Assembly: GCA_944387285.1 (NCBI GenBank)
Contig: CALXEH010000010.1
Span: forward strand, 1 to 45,397
Direction: 5' to 3'
From: an uncultured Oscillospiraceae bacterium
Lineage (GTDB): Bacteria > Bacillota > Clostridia > Oscillospirales > Oscillospiraceae
Length of the DNA: 45,397 nucleotides
The stretch's first letter is position 1; each line of letters starts with the position of its first letter. This document shows positions 29,137 to 38,688 of the stretch, one piece after another. The notes below the pieces were generated by a model, which searched no databases, was not told the DNA's origin, and worked only from the letters and a program-made list of their open reading frames with translations. The translations under genes and the position numbers were made by a program.

Positions 29137-30882
29137 TCACATCTGCTCGGGCGCGCGGACGCCGAGGATGCCGAGGCAGACGGCGATAGCGCCGCGCACG
29201 CAGTCGGCGAGCAGCAGCCGCGCCTCGAGCACGCCGGGCTCCGCGCCCTTGATGCGGCAGGCGTTGTAGAAGCGGTGGAAGCGCGCCGCGAGCTCGACGG
29301 CGTAGCGGTTTATGCGGCTCGGGTCACGCGCCTGGGCGGAGTGGAGTATCTCGTCGGGCAGGCCGGCGAGCTGCTTTACGACCTCGCGCTCCTGCTCGGT
29401 CGTGAGCAGGGAGGCGTCCACCGTCCCGGCCAGCGGCACCTCGTGCCCTTCGGCGGCGAGGTTGCGTATGACGGAGCAGATGCGCGCGTGGGCGTACTGA
29501 ACGTAGTAGACGGGGTTTTCGCTGTCCTCACGCACGGCGAGGCCGAGGTCGAAGTCCATCTGGGTATCGGGCCGGGAGTTGAAGAACCAGCGGGCGGCGT
29601 CCACGGGTATCTCGTCGAGCAGGTCGCCGAGGGAGATGGCCTTGCCGGTGCGCTTGGACATGCGCACGACCTCGCCGTCGCGCATGAGCTTGACGAGCTG
29701 CATGAGCACGACCTCGAGCCGGTGCTCGCCGTCGAGGCCGAGCGCGTCCATCGCGCCCTTGAGCCGCGCGACGTGGCCGTGGTGGTCCGCGCCCCATATG
29801 TTGATGACGGTGTCGAAGCCGCGCACCTCCAGCTTGTTGCGGTGGTAGGCGATATCGGCGGCGAAGTAGGTGTAAAAGCCGTTGGCGCGGCGGAGCACGT
29901 CGTCCTTGAGCTCGAGCTTTTCGATGTCCTTCTCGCTCTTGCCCGCGCGGCGCAGGCCCTCGGCGAGTATCTTCGAGGTGGCGAGCCAGAGCGCGCCGTC
30001 CTTCTCATAGGTCCAGCCGCGCTCGGTGAGCAGAGCCACGGTATCGGCGACGAAGCCGCTCTCGTGCAGGGAGCTTTCAAAGAACCACTCGTCGTAGTTG
30101 ATGCCGTAGCGCTGGAGGTCGGACTTCATCTTGGGCAGGTTCTTGTCGAGGCCGAAGCGGGCCATGGCGGCGTGGCGCTCGGCGAGGGGCCTGTCCAGCC
30201 AGTCTGCGCCCTTCTCCTCGAGGAAGAGCCGGGCCAGCTCCTTTATATCGTCGCCGTGGTAGCCGTCCTCGGGGAACTCGACGGCGTCCTCGCCCAGGAC
30301 GAGCTGGGCGTAGCGGGCCTCGATGGAGGCGGCGAACTTCTCGATTTGGTTGCCTGCGTCGTTGACATAGAACTCGCGCCAGACCTGGGCGCCGGCGCGC
30401 GAGAGCACCTCGGCGAGGGTATCGCCGAGCACGCCGCCGCGGGCGTTGCCCATGTGCATGGGCCCGGTGGGGTTGGCGGAGACGAACTCGACCATAATCT
30501 TCTGCCCGGCGAGGGCGTCCGACCTGCCGTAGTCCTGACCCTCGGCCTGGACGGCGGCCATGACCTCTGCGTACCAGGCGGGCGCGAGGCGGAAGTTGAT
30601 GAAGCCCGGCCCGGCGGTTTCTGCGGAGGCGAAATAGCTGCCCTCGAGCTCGATGTTGGCGATGAGGGCGTCGGCGATCTTCCTCGGGGCCATATGGAGC
30701 GCGCGGGCCCCGGCCATGGCGTGGTTGGCGGCGAAGTCGCCGTTGCCCGTGTCCTTGGGCACCTCCACGGTGCCGGAGAGCGCCGCGCCGGAGGGCAGCT
30801 CGCCCTTCGCGGCCGCACGGTCAAGGCTCTCGGCGAGGAGCCGGTTTATCTGGTTTTTTGCCTGTTCAACAAGATTTGCCAT
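29137..30882 (-). CDS. argS: Arginyl-tRNA synthetase
   Basis: This 581-residue class I synthetase charges tRNA-Arg. The signature sequences are present: SANPTGPMHMGNARGGVLGD (HMGN at 143-146, the HIGH box), YVNDAGNQIEKFAAS, and VRMSKRTGKAISLGDLLDE (the KMSKS counterpart). The N-terminal additional domain begins NLVEQAKNQINRLL, and the C-terminal DALR-type anticodon domain ends with HRFYNACRI. The start is ATG 30882; GTG 30891 is in frame but too near its ribosome site. It overlaps the end of ywiB by 17 bases, the same gene pair as in Bacillus. A tRNA-Arg gene is found farther along in the window but in another unit. Confidence 0.96.
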   Translation of the reverse strand: MANLVEQAKNQINRLLAESLDRAAAKGELPSGAALSGTVEVPKDTGNGDFAANHAMAGARALHMAPRKIADALIANIELEGSYFASAETAGPGFINFRLAPAWYAEVMAAVQAEGQDYGRSDALAGQKIMVEFVSANPTGPMHMGNARGGVLGDTLAEVLSRAGAQVWREFYVNDAGNQIEKFAASIEARYAQLVLGEDAVEFPEDGYHGDDIKELARLFLEEKGADWLDRPLAERHAAMARFGLDKNLPKMKSDLQRYGINYDEWFFESSLHESGFVADTVALLTERGWTYEKDGALWLATSKILAEGLRRAGKSEKDIEKLELKDDVLRRANGFYTYFAADIAYHRNKLEVRGFDTVINIWGADHHGHVARLKGAMDALGLDGEHRLEVVLMQLVKLMRDGEVVRMSKRTGKAISLGDLLDEIPVDAARWFFNSRPDTQMDFDLGLAVREDSENPVYYVQYAHARICSVIRNLAAEGHEVPLAGTVDASLLTTEQEREVVKQLAGLPDEILHSAQARDPSRINRYAVELAARFHRFYNACRIKGAEPGVLEARLLLADCVRGAIAVCLGILGVRAPEQM

Positions 30883-31312
30883 CTGTCGCACCGCCCTGTT
30901 CTCTGACGTTTATTCTGAATTTGTTGCGTCCCACAACGGCGTGGTCGAAATCCACCACATAGTCTATCTCCATATCCCCGCCGCGCGGGCCGAGGGTGGA
31001 ATGGATCCTGTGCGTGTCGAGGCCCATGGTAGCGGAGCCGAAGGGCGTGTCGTAGAGGAAGGTGTTCTTCGTGCCCTCGCGGAAGATCATCTTGCTGGTG
31101 AGCGTGCCCTCGCGAGAGAGCACGACCTCGTCCGGCGTGAAGGTGAAGGAGGTCCTGGTGCCCTGCATACCGGTGAGCTCGCTCTCCATGTAGCTGAGCA
31201 CGCCGTGGCCGTCGCGGTAGCTGTACTTCCCCTCGGTGACGAGCTCAACGGCGTCGTCCGAGCCCTGCGGGTAGTTCTGCACGCCGGTTATTGAGATTAT
31301 AACGTCTTTCAT
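30866..31312 (-). CDS. ywiB: DUF1934 (YwiB-type) protein
   Basis: This 148-residue protein matches the DUF1934/YwiB family, a calycin-like beta barrel of unknown function that regularly precedes argS in Firmicutes. It is mainly beta-strand: VIISITGVQNYPQGSDDAVE, KYSYRDGHGVLSYMESELTG, TSFTFTPDEVVLSREG, FLYDTPFGSATMGLDTHRI, GDMEIDYVVDFDHAVVGRN. The Y-x-E-S-E-L-T-G motif is typical. The start is ATG 31312, with AAGGA about nine bases upstream. A consensus promoter lies just upstream, so ywiB and argS form one unit. No ligand or partner is known to me; coupling to argS suggests a link to translation. Confidence 0.9.
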   Translation of the reverse strand: MKDVIISITGVQNYPQGSDDAVELVTEGKYSYRDGHGVLSYMESELTGMQGTRTSFTFTPDEVVLSREGTLTSKMIFREGTKNTFLYDTPFGSATMGLDTHRIHSTLGPRGGDMEIDYVVDFDHAVVGRNKFRINVREQGGATDGKSC

Positions 31313-31341
31313 ATAACTCACATCCTTACACATGGCCTGAC

Positions 31342-31370
31342 ATTATACATCATATGCGCGCAGATGTCAA
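31342..31370 (-). promoter_or_regulatory. Consensus ywiB-argS promoter
   Basis: Minus strand TTGACA (31370-31365), 17 bases, TATAAT (31347-31342), a perfect match in both boxes. It begins five bases beyond the stop of the DUF1273 gene. Confidence 0.85.
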
Positions 31371-31374
31371 AGCC

Positions 31375-31875
31375 TTACGGCTCGATCTCGACTATTTCGA
31401 GCCCCTGGCGGCAGGCGAGGCGGAGGGTGTTGAAGGTACCGCCGCTGCTGCCGTTGAAGACGGCGATGACGAGGGAGGAGCGGCTGACCATGTATTCGTT
31501 CCTGCGCTGCATACAGCCGGGGCTGTAGCTGCGGCTGACGAGGGTGATCTCGTCGCAGGAAGCGAGGATACGGTCATAGCGGGCCTTATCGCCGGAGTCC
31601 CAGCTTTTGTCCTGGCCCTCGCAGGGGATGGCGGCCTCGAGCGTGATATCGGGGAAGTCGAGGCGCAGGTCGATGACGGCCTCGGCGAAAAAGGTGTCGC
31701 AGCCGAGGGCCATGCCGCATATAAAGTGCCTGAAGCCAGACTCATAGACGGCGCGCACGGCGTTGGCGATGTCGTTTTTGAGCCTGAGGCAGCGCGGGTC
31801 GCGCTCATTGCCGCGCCAGGGCAGTTTGGAACTGCGGTGCCCGGTGAAGCAGCAGGTTATCTGCCTGTCAGTCAT
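31375..31875 (-). CDS. SLOG-family DUF1273 protein
   Basis: This 166-residue protein belongs to DUF1273 (YpsA-like, SLOG superfamily), a Rossmann-type fold thought to bind nucleotide-derived ligands. Features: ITCCFTGHRSSKLPW at the N-terminus (T-G-H-R), FICGMALGCDTFFAEAV (G-M-A-x-G-x-D), AAIPCEGQ, and YMVSRSSLVIAVFNGSSGGTF near the end. The start is ATG 31875 with GGGGTG upstream; an in-frame ATG at 31908 lies between the -10 box and the gene and is unlikely. It has its own promoter and lies upstream of ywiB-argS on the same strand with no terminator between. In Bacillus, YpsA affects cell division and shape, but transfer of that role is uncertain. Confidence 0.88.
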   Translation of the reverse strand: MTDRQITCCFTGHRSSKLPWRGNERDPRCLRLKNDIANAVRAVYESGFRHFICGMALGCDTFFAEAVIDLRLDFPDITLEAAIPCEGQDKSWDSGDKARYDRILASCDEITLVSRSYSPGCMQRRNEYMVSRSSLVIAVFNGSSGGTFNTLRLACRQGLEIVEIEP

Positions 31876-31895
31876 ATGCTCACCCCACTCGCCTG

Positions 31896-31924
31896 ATTTT
31901 ATCCTCATATCAGCGAATTGTCAA
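31896..31924 (-). promoter_or_regulatory. Promoter of the DUF1273 gene
   Basis: Minus strand TTGACA (31924-31919), 17 bases, TAAAAT (31901-31896). Its -35 is only seven bases from the -35 of the divergent ribU promoter. Confidence 0.7.
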
Positions 31925-31931
31925 AGGGGTA

Positions 31932-31960
31932 TTGCAAAATACGCGCGATGGTGTTATAGT
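31932..31960 (+). promoter_or_regulatory. ribU promoter
   Basis: TTGCAA (31932-31937), 17 bases, TATAGT (31955-31960). Transcription would begin near 31967, just before the riboswitch. Confidence 0.72.
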
Positions 31961-31980
31961 GTGTACGACAACCGAAAAGA

Positions 31981-32100
31981 TGTCTTCGGGGCAGGGTGAA
32001 ATTCCCGACCGGCGGTAAAGTCCGCGAGCGGCGGCTTCGGCCAAAGCATGAATCGGTGCGATTCCGATACCGACAGTACAGTCTGGATGGAAGAAGATGC
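31981..32100 (+). promoter_or_regulatory. FMN riboswitch (RFN element)
   Basis: The conserved RFN parts are present in order: TCTTCGGGGCAGGGTGAAAT, TCCCGACCGGCGGTAAAGTC, CCGCGAGC, GAATCGGTGCGATTCCGATA, CCGACAGTACAGTCTGGATG, GAAGAAGATG, with the 5' TCTTC closing against the 3' GAAGA. FMN binding normally shuts off the downstream gene, here ribU. Confidence 0.96.
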
Positions 32101-32125
32101 GTATTTTGCACCTTTGCAATAATTA

Positions 32126-32151
32126 CGCCCGAAGGAAGACACCTTCGGGCG
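32126..32151 (+). promoter_or_regulatory. Hairpin between riboswitch and ribU
   Basis: A 10-bp stem (32126-32135 with 32142-32151), six-base loop, tail TTAATCTGTT with few Ts. It is the likely expression platform, either a weak terminator or a spacer before the AAAGGGG ribosome site at 32162-32168. Confidence 0.6.
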
Positions 32152-32179
32152 TTAATCTGTTAAAGGGGTGCATTTTGTT

Positions 32180-32872
32180 ATGGATGCAGCGAAAACAACC
32201 GGAAAAAAGCGCAAAGTGGACGTCAAGAAACTCGTGATCCTCGCTATGCTGACCGGCATAGCCTACGTCGTCATGCTCGTGTCGAAGCTCATGCCCAGCG
32301 TCAACGGCTTCCTCGACTTTGACTTCAAGGACGTCGTCATCTGCATAGGCGGCTTCATCTACGGGCCCGTGTCCGCCGCGGCGATTTCCCTCGTCGTCTC
32401 CTTCATAGAGATGGTCACTATCAGCACCACCGGCCCCTGGGGCTTTCTTATGAACTTCCTCGCCACGGCCAGCTTCTGCTGCACGGCCTGCTACATCTAT
32501 AAAAAGCACCACACGATGAAGGGCGCGGTCATCGGCCTTGCCACCGGCGTCGTGGTGCTGGTAGCCGTCATGCTGCTGTGGAACTACCTCATCACGCCCA
32601 TCTATCAGGGCTACCCGCGCGATGTCATCGCCAAAATGCTGCTGCCCGTGTTCCTTCCCTTCAACGCCGTCAAGGGCGGCATGAACCTCGCCGCCACGCT
32701 GCTGCTGTATAAGCCCGTCGTCACGGCCCTGCGCAAGGCGAAGCTCATCCCGGCCTCCGAGAGCGCGACGCCGCCGGTGCTGGGCAAGAAGCGCATCGGC
32801 ACATACCTCGTCTCTCTCTTCGTGCTGGCGACCTTCGTGCTGCTGGCCCTCGCCCTCGCGGAAGTCATCTGA
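32180..32872 (+). CDS. ribU: Riboflavin ECF-transporter substrate-binding protein RibU
   Basis: This 230-residue membrane protein is the riboflavin-binding S component of an ECF transporter; it needs the shared EcfA/A'/T module, which is not in this window. About five or six hydrophobic segments are seen, starting VILAMLTGIAYVVMLVSKLM, with the family sequence FLDFDFKDVVICIGGFIYGP and later YIYKKHHTMKGA and TGVVVLVAVMLLWNYLI-TPIY. The basic head (KKRKVDVKKL) and extra C-terminal segment (about 30 residues, one hydrophobic helix) make it a little longer than usual. ATG 32180 has AAAGGGG nine bases or so upstream. The FMN riboswitch in front fixes the substrate class. Confidence 0.93.
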   Translation: MDAAKTTGKKRKVDVKKLVILAMLTGIAYVVMLVSKLMPSVNGFLDFDFKDVVICIGGFIYGPVSAAAISLVVSFIEMVTISTTGPWGFLMNFLATASFCCTACYIYKKHHTMKGAVIGLATGVVVLVAVMLLWNYLITPIYQGYPRDVIAKMLLPVFLPFNAVKGGMNLAATLLLYKPVVTALRKAKLIPASESATPPVLGKKRIGTYLVSLFVLATFVLLALALAEVI

Positions 32873-32891
32873 GCTGAAGCTGATAGGAAAC

Positions 32892-32918
32892 AGGCGGACC
32901 TTGACGGCCCGCCTTTTT
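32892..32918. terminator. Terminator between ribU and the SpoVB-like gene
   Basis: AGGCGGaCC (32892-32900), five-base loop, GGcCCGCCT, one mismatch, and five Ts. The convergent SpoVB-like gene ends at 32919, next to it. Confidence 0.8.
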
Positions 32919-34235
32919 CTATGCCTCGGAGCACATTCTGACGGCGCGGCGCAGGCGCAGGAGGCTGAGCGTGAAGTTGAGGCACTCGTTGAAGTAGATG
33001 ATGCCGATGTAGGCCGGCAGCGCTCCGACAGGCAGCAATTGCCAGACGAGCAGTACGCCCAGTCCCGCGTCGAGGATGTTGATGCCCATGCTCCACACCT
33101 GCTGACCGAGGCCCTTGAGGCAGCCGTCCACGACCATGTCGGTGTAGATGACCGGCACGAGCGGCGCGAGCAGGCGAATGTACCGCCCGGCCTCTTCGGA
33201 GCCGTAGACGGCCTCGCCGAGCGCGCCGCCGAAGCGCCAGAGTATGAGCGCGCAGGCGAGGGAAAATACACCGCAAAGGCGCAGGAGCTTGCCGGTTATG
33301 CGGCGTATGCCCGCCCCGTCGCGGCGCATCTGCGCCTCGGTGAGCGTGGGCACGGTGAGCTCTGCGACAGCGCCAAGGACGCAGGATGGAAAGCCTATAA
33401 TTGGCATGGCCATGCCCTGGATGACGCCGTAGCCCGCGAGTGCGGCGTCGGCGGAGAGGCCGGACTTGCGGAAGCCGCGCGGCACCAGCAGGTGCTCGAG
33501 CGTGGAGAGCGCGCTGCGGGCGTAGGCGGAAACGGCCAGCGGCAGGGCCACGCCGAACATGCGCGAGGTGAGGCGCACGGAGCCGCCGCCGCGCTGCGCG
33601 TACCTGCGCCTGTCGCCGAGGTAGAAGGCCAGCATCATGCAAAGCGAGAGCATGTCGGAGGCGGTGACGCCCCTTGCCACTGCGGCGCAGCTGCGCTCGA
33701 TGTCGCCCTCGGGCGCGCGGCTGAGGAAGAAGACGACCAGCCCCACGCAGATGAGCTGCTCGAGCAGGTGCACGAGCGAGGGCTTCCAGATACGCCCACA
33801 GGCCGTGAAATAGCCCGAGAGCACCGACGAGAGCGCGATAAAGGGCAGGCCGAAGGAGAGCGTGCGCAGGCTGAGCACGGTGCGCGCGTCGCCTATCCAC
33901 AAAAAGCCTATGGATTCTGCAAAAATATACAATATCCCGCAGGCCGCAAAGCCGAAGACGAGGCTGTAGGCCGCGCAGCGCGACATGGCCCCGCCCACGC
34001 CCGAACCGCGCCCCAGACCTATCTCCTCGGCCACGAGCCGGGTCGCGGCGAAGCGGATGCCGCTGATGGCAAAGGTCGAGGCCAGCAGTTCGACGCTCAT
34101 GACGAGCTGATACAGCCCTATGCCCGCCGCGCCTATGCGTCCCGCCAGCCAGGCCTGGAACACCATGCCGATGCAGCGCATGAGCAGGGAAGCGCCCGTC
34201 AGCAGCGCGGTATTCATAATTAACCGCTTTTTCAT
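32919..34235 (-). CDS. SpoVB-like polysaccharide/lipid flippase (MOP superfamily)
   Basis: This 438-residue integral membrane protein has 12 or more hydrophobic segments and fits the SpoVB/MurJ branch of the MOP exporters, which move lipid-linked sugars across the membrane. Typical runs: the start LIMNTALLTGASLLMRCIGM, GAAGIGLYQLVMSVE, AISGIRFAATRLVAEE and, later, LPLAVSAYARSALSTLEHLLVP with YGVIQGMAMPIIGFPSCVLG. In Bacillus, SpoVB is needed for spore cortex peptidoglycan. The start is ATG 34235. Its likely ribosome site (GGGGG) is the arm of a 14-bp hairpin that also ends recG, so translation may be controlled. It could equally be a vegetative flippase; sporulation use is inferred from similarity. 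Confidence 0.85.
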   Translation of the reverse strand: MKKRLIMNTALLTGASLLMRCIGMVFQAWLAGRIGAAGIGLYQLVMSVELLASTFAISGIRFAATRLVAEEIGLGRGSGVGGAMSRCAAYSLVFGFAACGILYIFAESIGFLWIGDARTVLSLRTLSFGLPFIALSSVLSGYFTACGRIWKPSLVHLLEQLICVGLVVFFLSRAPEGDIERSCAAVARGVTASDMLSLCMMLAFYLGDRRRYAQRGGGSVRLTSRMFGVALPLAVSAYARSALSTLEHLLVPRGFRKSGLSADAALAGYGVIQGMAMPIIGFPSCVLGAVAELTVPTLTEAQMRRDGAGIRRITGKLLRLCGVFSLACALILWRFGGALGEAVYGSEEAGRYIRLLAPLVPVIYTDMVVDGCLKGLGQQVWSMGINILDAGLGVLLVWQLLPVGALPAYIGIIYFNECLNFTLSLLRLRRAVRMCSEA

Positions 34236-34243
34236 ACAAAAGA

Positions 34244-34277
34244 CCCCCGCATGTACTCGTCTGAGTATATGCGGGGG
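34244..34277 (-). terminator. recG terminator hairpin overlapping the next gene's ribosome site
   Basis: CCCCCGCAT/ATGCGGGGG outer stem and TACTC/GAGTA inner stem with one mismatch and a four-base loop, followed leftward by TCTTTTG. The SpoVB-like start codon lies nine bases after the stem. Confidence 0.75.
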
Positions 34278-34283
34278 CTTGGC

Positions 34284-36341
<2,058 letters not shown>

Positions 36342-36346
36342 TTATG

Positions 36347-36853
36347 TCAACCTCGCTTAAACCTCCACAACCTCTCTCTGTCCGCCTCATCCGCGTAGGC
36401 GATGCCGACGCGCTTGTCTGTGATTATGTTAACCTCACGCCCCTCGTCCTCAACCCGGAGCAGCTCGGAGCTGACGATATCGAGGCCGTTGAACTCGCCC
36501 GTGACGGCGAGTTTTTTGGTGAGCTTGCCGGGGCCGTCGAAGCCCTCGCAGGCGCGGATGAGGACGCCCTGCGGGAAGTTTTCCGGCCCGGTGATGATGT
36601 TGAGCAGCCAGTGTATGCCGTAGCAGAGGTAGACGTAGACGGCCCCGCCGGCGCGGTAGAGCATTTCGGTGCGCTTGGTGCGGCCCCGGTGGGCGTGGCA
36701 GGCGCTGTCCTCCTCGCCGCGATAGACCTCGGTCTCGGTGATGATGAGCCGGATATCATTACCATCCGGCAGCCTGCGGACGAGTGTCTTCCCGATAAGC
36801 TCGGGCGCGACATCCAGGGCGTCGCGTAGGAAAAAGTCCCTGTCAAGTCTCAT
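36347..36853 (-). CDS. 3-methyladenine DNA glycosylase (AAG/Mpg family)
   Basis: This 168-residue enzyme cuts alkylated purines and hypoxanthine from DNA. Family marks: LIGKTLVRRLPDG, the active-site run ITETEVYRGEEDSACHA with catalytic E42 and intercalating Y44, GRTKRTEMLYRAGGAVYVYL, and YGIHWLLNIITG. It is somewhat shorter than many AAG proteins (about 190-210), mostly in the C-terminal half (GPGKLTKKLAVTGEFNGLDI is retained). The start overlaps the ApbE-like stop by four bases (ATGA), so it is translated by coupling, and its own ribosome site is weak. It forms a repair pair with recG downstream. Confidence 0.93.
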   Translation of the reverse strand: MRLDRDFFLRDALDVAPELIGKTLVRRLPDGNDIRLIITETEVYRGEEDSACHAHRGRTKRTEMLYRAGGAVYVYLCYGIHWLLNIITGPENFPQGVLIRACEGFDGPGKLTKKLAVTGEFNGLDIVSSELLRVEDEGREVNIITDKRVGIAYADEADRERLWRFKRG

Positions 36854-37896
36854 TTTCTTACATATTCGACTTCAAAGTCGTCGTTGGAGCGCTCGAAGGC
36901 GTTGTTGAGGCCTTCGGAGACGAGGATGCGCCCGTCGTCGGTGACAAGCAGCATTTCAAAGTCGCTGCTTTCCTCGTAGAGGTCAACGGCGTCGTCCTCG
37001 CCCATGACGCACAGGGCGGTGGAGAGCGCGTCGGCGTAGATGCCGTCGTCGCAGACTACGGTGGCGGAGAGCAGGCCGCTCTCGGCGGGGTAGCCGTCCT
37101 TGGGGTCGATGAGGTGGGTCCAGGTGTTGCCGTCGTCGTCGGTGAAGAAGCGCTGGTAGCCGCCGGAGGTGACCACGGCGCAGCCGGTGGAGAGGTTGAG
37201 CTTGCATATGTAGTCGGAGATATTCTGGGGATTTTGGATAGCGATTATCCAGTCCGAGCCGTCGGGCTTGTCGCCGAAGGTCTGGATGTTGCCGCCGATG
37301 GAGACGATGCCGGCCTCGACGCCCGCGACCTGCATAGCGCGTGCGGCGTACATGGCGGCGCAGCCGCGGCCGACGGCGGCGAAGGAGAGCTCCATACCGG
37401 CGGGCATGGTGAGCAGGTAGCTGTCGGTGTCGCTCATGGCGGAGATGCTGACGGCGGAGAAATCGACGTTTTTGACGAGGCCTTTGATCTCGTCTTCACT
37501 CGGCACGCGGTAGAGCCCGTCCACGAAGCCCCAGGCCTTGACGAGCGGGTAGACGGTGGGGTCGAAGTCGCCGCTGGAGAGCTGATAGACGCGCTGCATG
37601 GTGAGCAGCATTTCGGCGACCTGGCCGGTGACGACGACGCTCTGGCCCTGGGCGGCGTTGATGGCGTAGGCGGTGGAACCGTCGCGTTTCGGGTCGAGCG
37701 CGCTGCCCAGGGAATTGATAACGGAGACGGCCGAGTCGATGCCGGCCTCGGCGAGCTTGCCGTAGGCCTTGATGGAGACGGCGGAATTCATAGCGAAGAG
37801 CTGCTTTTCGGCGGCCTGCGTACTGCCGCAGCCCGGCAGTGAGAGCAGCAGGCCCAGGCAGAGCAGCGCGGCGGCTATGCGTTTAAGAGTGTTCAT
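36850..37896 (-). CDS. ApbE-like lipoprotein (FAD:protein FMN transferase family)
   Basis: This 348-residue exported lipoprotein has a lipobox ending LSLPGC (C23) and belongs to the ApbE family, which moves FMN from FAD onto Thr/Ser of exported flavoproteins. Family parts: FAMNSAVSIKAYG, GDFDPTVYPLVKAWGF, VSIGGNIQTFG, THLIDPKDGYPAES (metal Asp) and ADALSTALCVMG (metal Asp/Thr). The segment usually like VDLSxVGEGYAAD or GGIAKGYAVD reads LSFAAVGRGCAAMYAARAM here: Arg replaces Glu/Lys and the nearby Asp is gone, so activity or substrate may differ. ATG 37896 has GAGGG seven bases upstream and its own promoter. It is the first gene of the apbE-mpg-recG unit. No flavinylation target is seen nearby. 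Confidence 0.88.
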   Translation of the reverse strand: MNTLKRIAAALLCLGLLLSLPGCGSTQAAEKQLFAMNSAVSIKAYGKLAEAGIDSAVSVINSLGSALDPKRDGSTAYAINAAQGQSVVVTGQVAEMLLTMQRVYQLSSGDFDPTVYPLVKAWGFVDGLYRVPSEDEIKGLVKNVDFSAVSISAMSDTDSYLLTMPAGMELSFAAVGRGCAAMYAARAMQVAGVEAGIVSIGGNIQTFGDKPDGSDWIIAIQNPQNISDYICKLNLSTGCAVVTSGGYQRFFTDDDGNTWTHLIDPKDGYPAESGLLSATVVCDDGIYADALSTALCVMGEDDAVDLYEESSDFEMLLVTDDGRILVSEGLNNAFERSNDDFEVEYVRK

Positions 37897-37932
37897 GGCA
37901 TACCCTCGAAGCGAACAAATTTCTAAATAAGC

Positions 37933-37961
37933 AGTATACCACAAATCCTGCAAATAGGCAA
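37933..37961 (-). promoter_or_regulatory. Promoter of the ApbE-like gene
   Basis: Minus strand TTGCCT (37961-37956), 17 bases, TATACT (37938-37933). Back to back with the tRNA-Arg promoter. Confidence 0.55.
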
Positions 37962-37970
37962 ACTTAACTA

Positions 37971-37999
37971 TTTACTTTATCAGACGAATTTGCTATAAT
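37971..37999 (+). promoter_or_regulatory. tRNA-Arg promoter
   Basis: TTTACT (37971-37976), 17 bases, perfect TATAAT (37994-37999), 12 bases before the tRNA 5' end. Confidence 0.65.
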
Positions 38000-38011
38000 A
38001 CATGAGCAAAC

Positions 38012-38088
38012 GCGCCCGTAGCTCAGCTGGATAGAGTGTCAGACTCCGACTCTGAAGGTCGTGGGTTCGAATCCCGTCGGGCGTACCA
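38012..38088 (+). tRNA. tRNA-Arg (anticodon CCG)
   Basis: Full cloverleaf of 77 bases with encoded CCA. The acceptor stem pairs GCGCCCG with CGGGCGT (one G-U pair at the end). The anticodon stem is TCAGA/TCTGA with loop CTCCGAC, giving CCG for codon CGG. The T arm has GGGTTCGAATCCC. Confidence 0.97.
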
Positions 38089-38092
38089 GCAG

Positions 38093-38134
38093 ATATTCTC
38101 CGAAGCCGCCTCAGGTTTCGGAGAATATTATTTT
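38093..38134 (+). terminator. tRNA-Arg terminator
   Basis: A 12-bp stem (38093-38104 with 38117-38128) followed by TATTTT, starting five bases after the CCA. Confidence 0.8.
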
Positions 38135-38144
38135 GCGATAATTA

Positions 38145-38173
38145 TTGACGTATTCTTTACAAACAATTATACT
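38145..38173 (+). promoter_or_regulatory. PadR gene promoter
   Basis: TTGACG (38145-38150), 17 bases, TATACT (38168-38173), 24 bases upstream of the start codon. Confidence 0.7.
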
Positions 38174-38197
38174 GTGTTTATAAAGAGGAAGCGGGAT

Positions 38198-38551
38198 ATG
38201 AAGAAACAGAGTTCGGGACATTCATTTGAGGCATTTTTCAAACGCGCCACGAGTCCGCTGGCAGTTCTGAGGATACTCAGCGAGCGCCCGATGTACGGCT
38301 ATGAGATCACGCAGGAGATGAACCGCCGGAGCGACGGTAAGTACCGGCTGTCCATACTCTATCCTGTGCTGTACCGGCTGCTTGAGCAGGGCTATATCCG
38401 TGAGGACAGGACCGAAGCCGTGGACGGCAGGGTGCGCACTTACTATGCCGTCACGCGCAAGGGCAAGACGTTTTACCGCTCGACGCTGGCGCAGTATCGG
38501 GAGATATCCTCCGTCCTGAACGAGATGCTGGATGCGCCCGTGGAGTATTGA
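38198..38551 (+). CDS. PadR-family transcriptional regulator
   Basis: This 117-residue winged helix-turn-helix protein fits the PadR family. Marks: AVLRILSERPMYGYEITQEM, LSILYPVLYRLLEQGYI, and the wing GRVRTYYAVTRKGKTFYRS. The C-terminal part after residue 98 is short, as in subfamily 2 PadR proteins with one dimerisation helix. ATG 38198 has GAGGA about eight bases upstream. It stands alone between its promoter and a strong terminator, so no target is adjacent except the tRNA genes. PadR regulators usually respond to a ligand and control a transporter or detoxification gene; the target here is unknown. Confidence 0.92.
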   Translation: MKKQSSGHSFEAFFKRATSPLAVLRILSERPMYGYEITQEMNRRSDGKYRLSILYPVLYRLLEQGYIREDRTEAVDGRVRTYYAVTRKGKTFYRSTLAQYREISSVLNEMLDAPVEY

Positions 38552-38565
38552 GATAATATAAAACG

Positions 38566-38597
38566 ACCGCCGCAGGCAAAGCCTGCGGCGGTTTTTT
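38566..38597 (+). terminator. PadR gene terminator
   Basis: Perfect 12-bp stem (38566-38577 with 38581-38592), AAA loop and six Ts. Confidence 0.95.
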
Positions 38598-38616
38598 GCG
38601 CGCTCTGGCCGCGGCG
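38598..38616 (+). repeat. 19-bp direct repeat, copy 1
   Basis: GCGCGCTCTGGCCGCGGCG, identical to 38678-38696; it follows the PadR terminator directly. Confidence 0.8.
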
Positions 38617-38656
38617 GCAAAACCCGCGCCGACGCACAAACACGGGCGCAAAGCAT

Positions 38657-38688
38657 AAAAAAACCAGAGCGCCAAAAGCGCGCTCTGG
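38657..38688 (-). terminator. tRNA-Gly terminator
   Basis: A 9-bp stem (38664-38672 with 38680-38688) and, on the minus strand, seven Ts (complement of 38657-38663). It ends the leftward tRNA-Gly transcript. Confidence 0.85.

Noticed and set aside
28960..30906. Open frame of 648 codons on the plus strand
   Set aside because: Antisense shadow of argS, with no motif; ArgS on the other strand has all synthetase signatures.
31313..31374. Possible T-box before ywiB-argS
   Set aside because: A perfect promoter lies about 30 bases from the start codon, leaving no room for one.
36850..36853. Mpg as a truncated gene because of its 168-residue length
   Set aside because: Catalytic Glu and Tyr and the later family segments are present and the gene is coupled on both sides, so it is a short but complete member.
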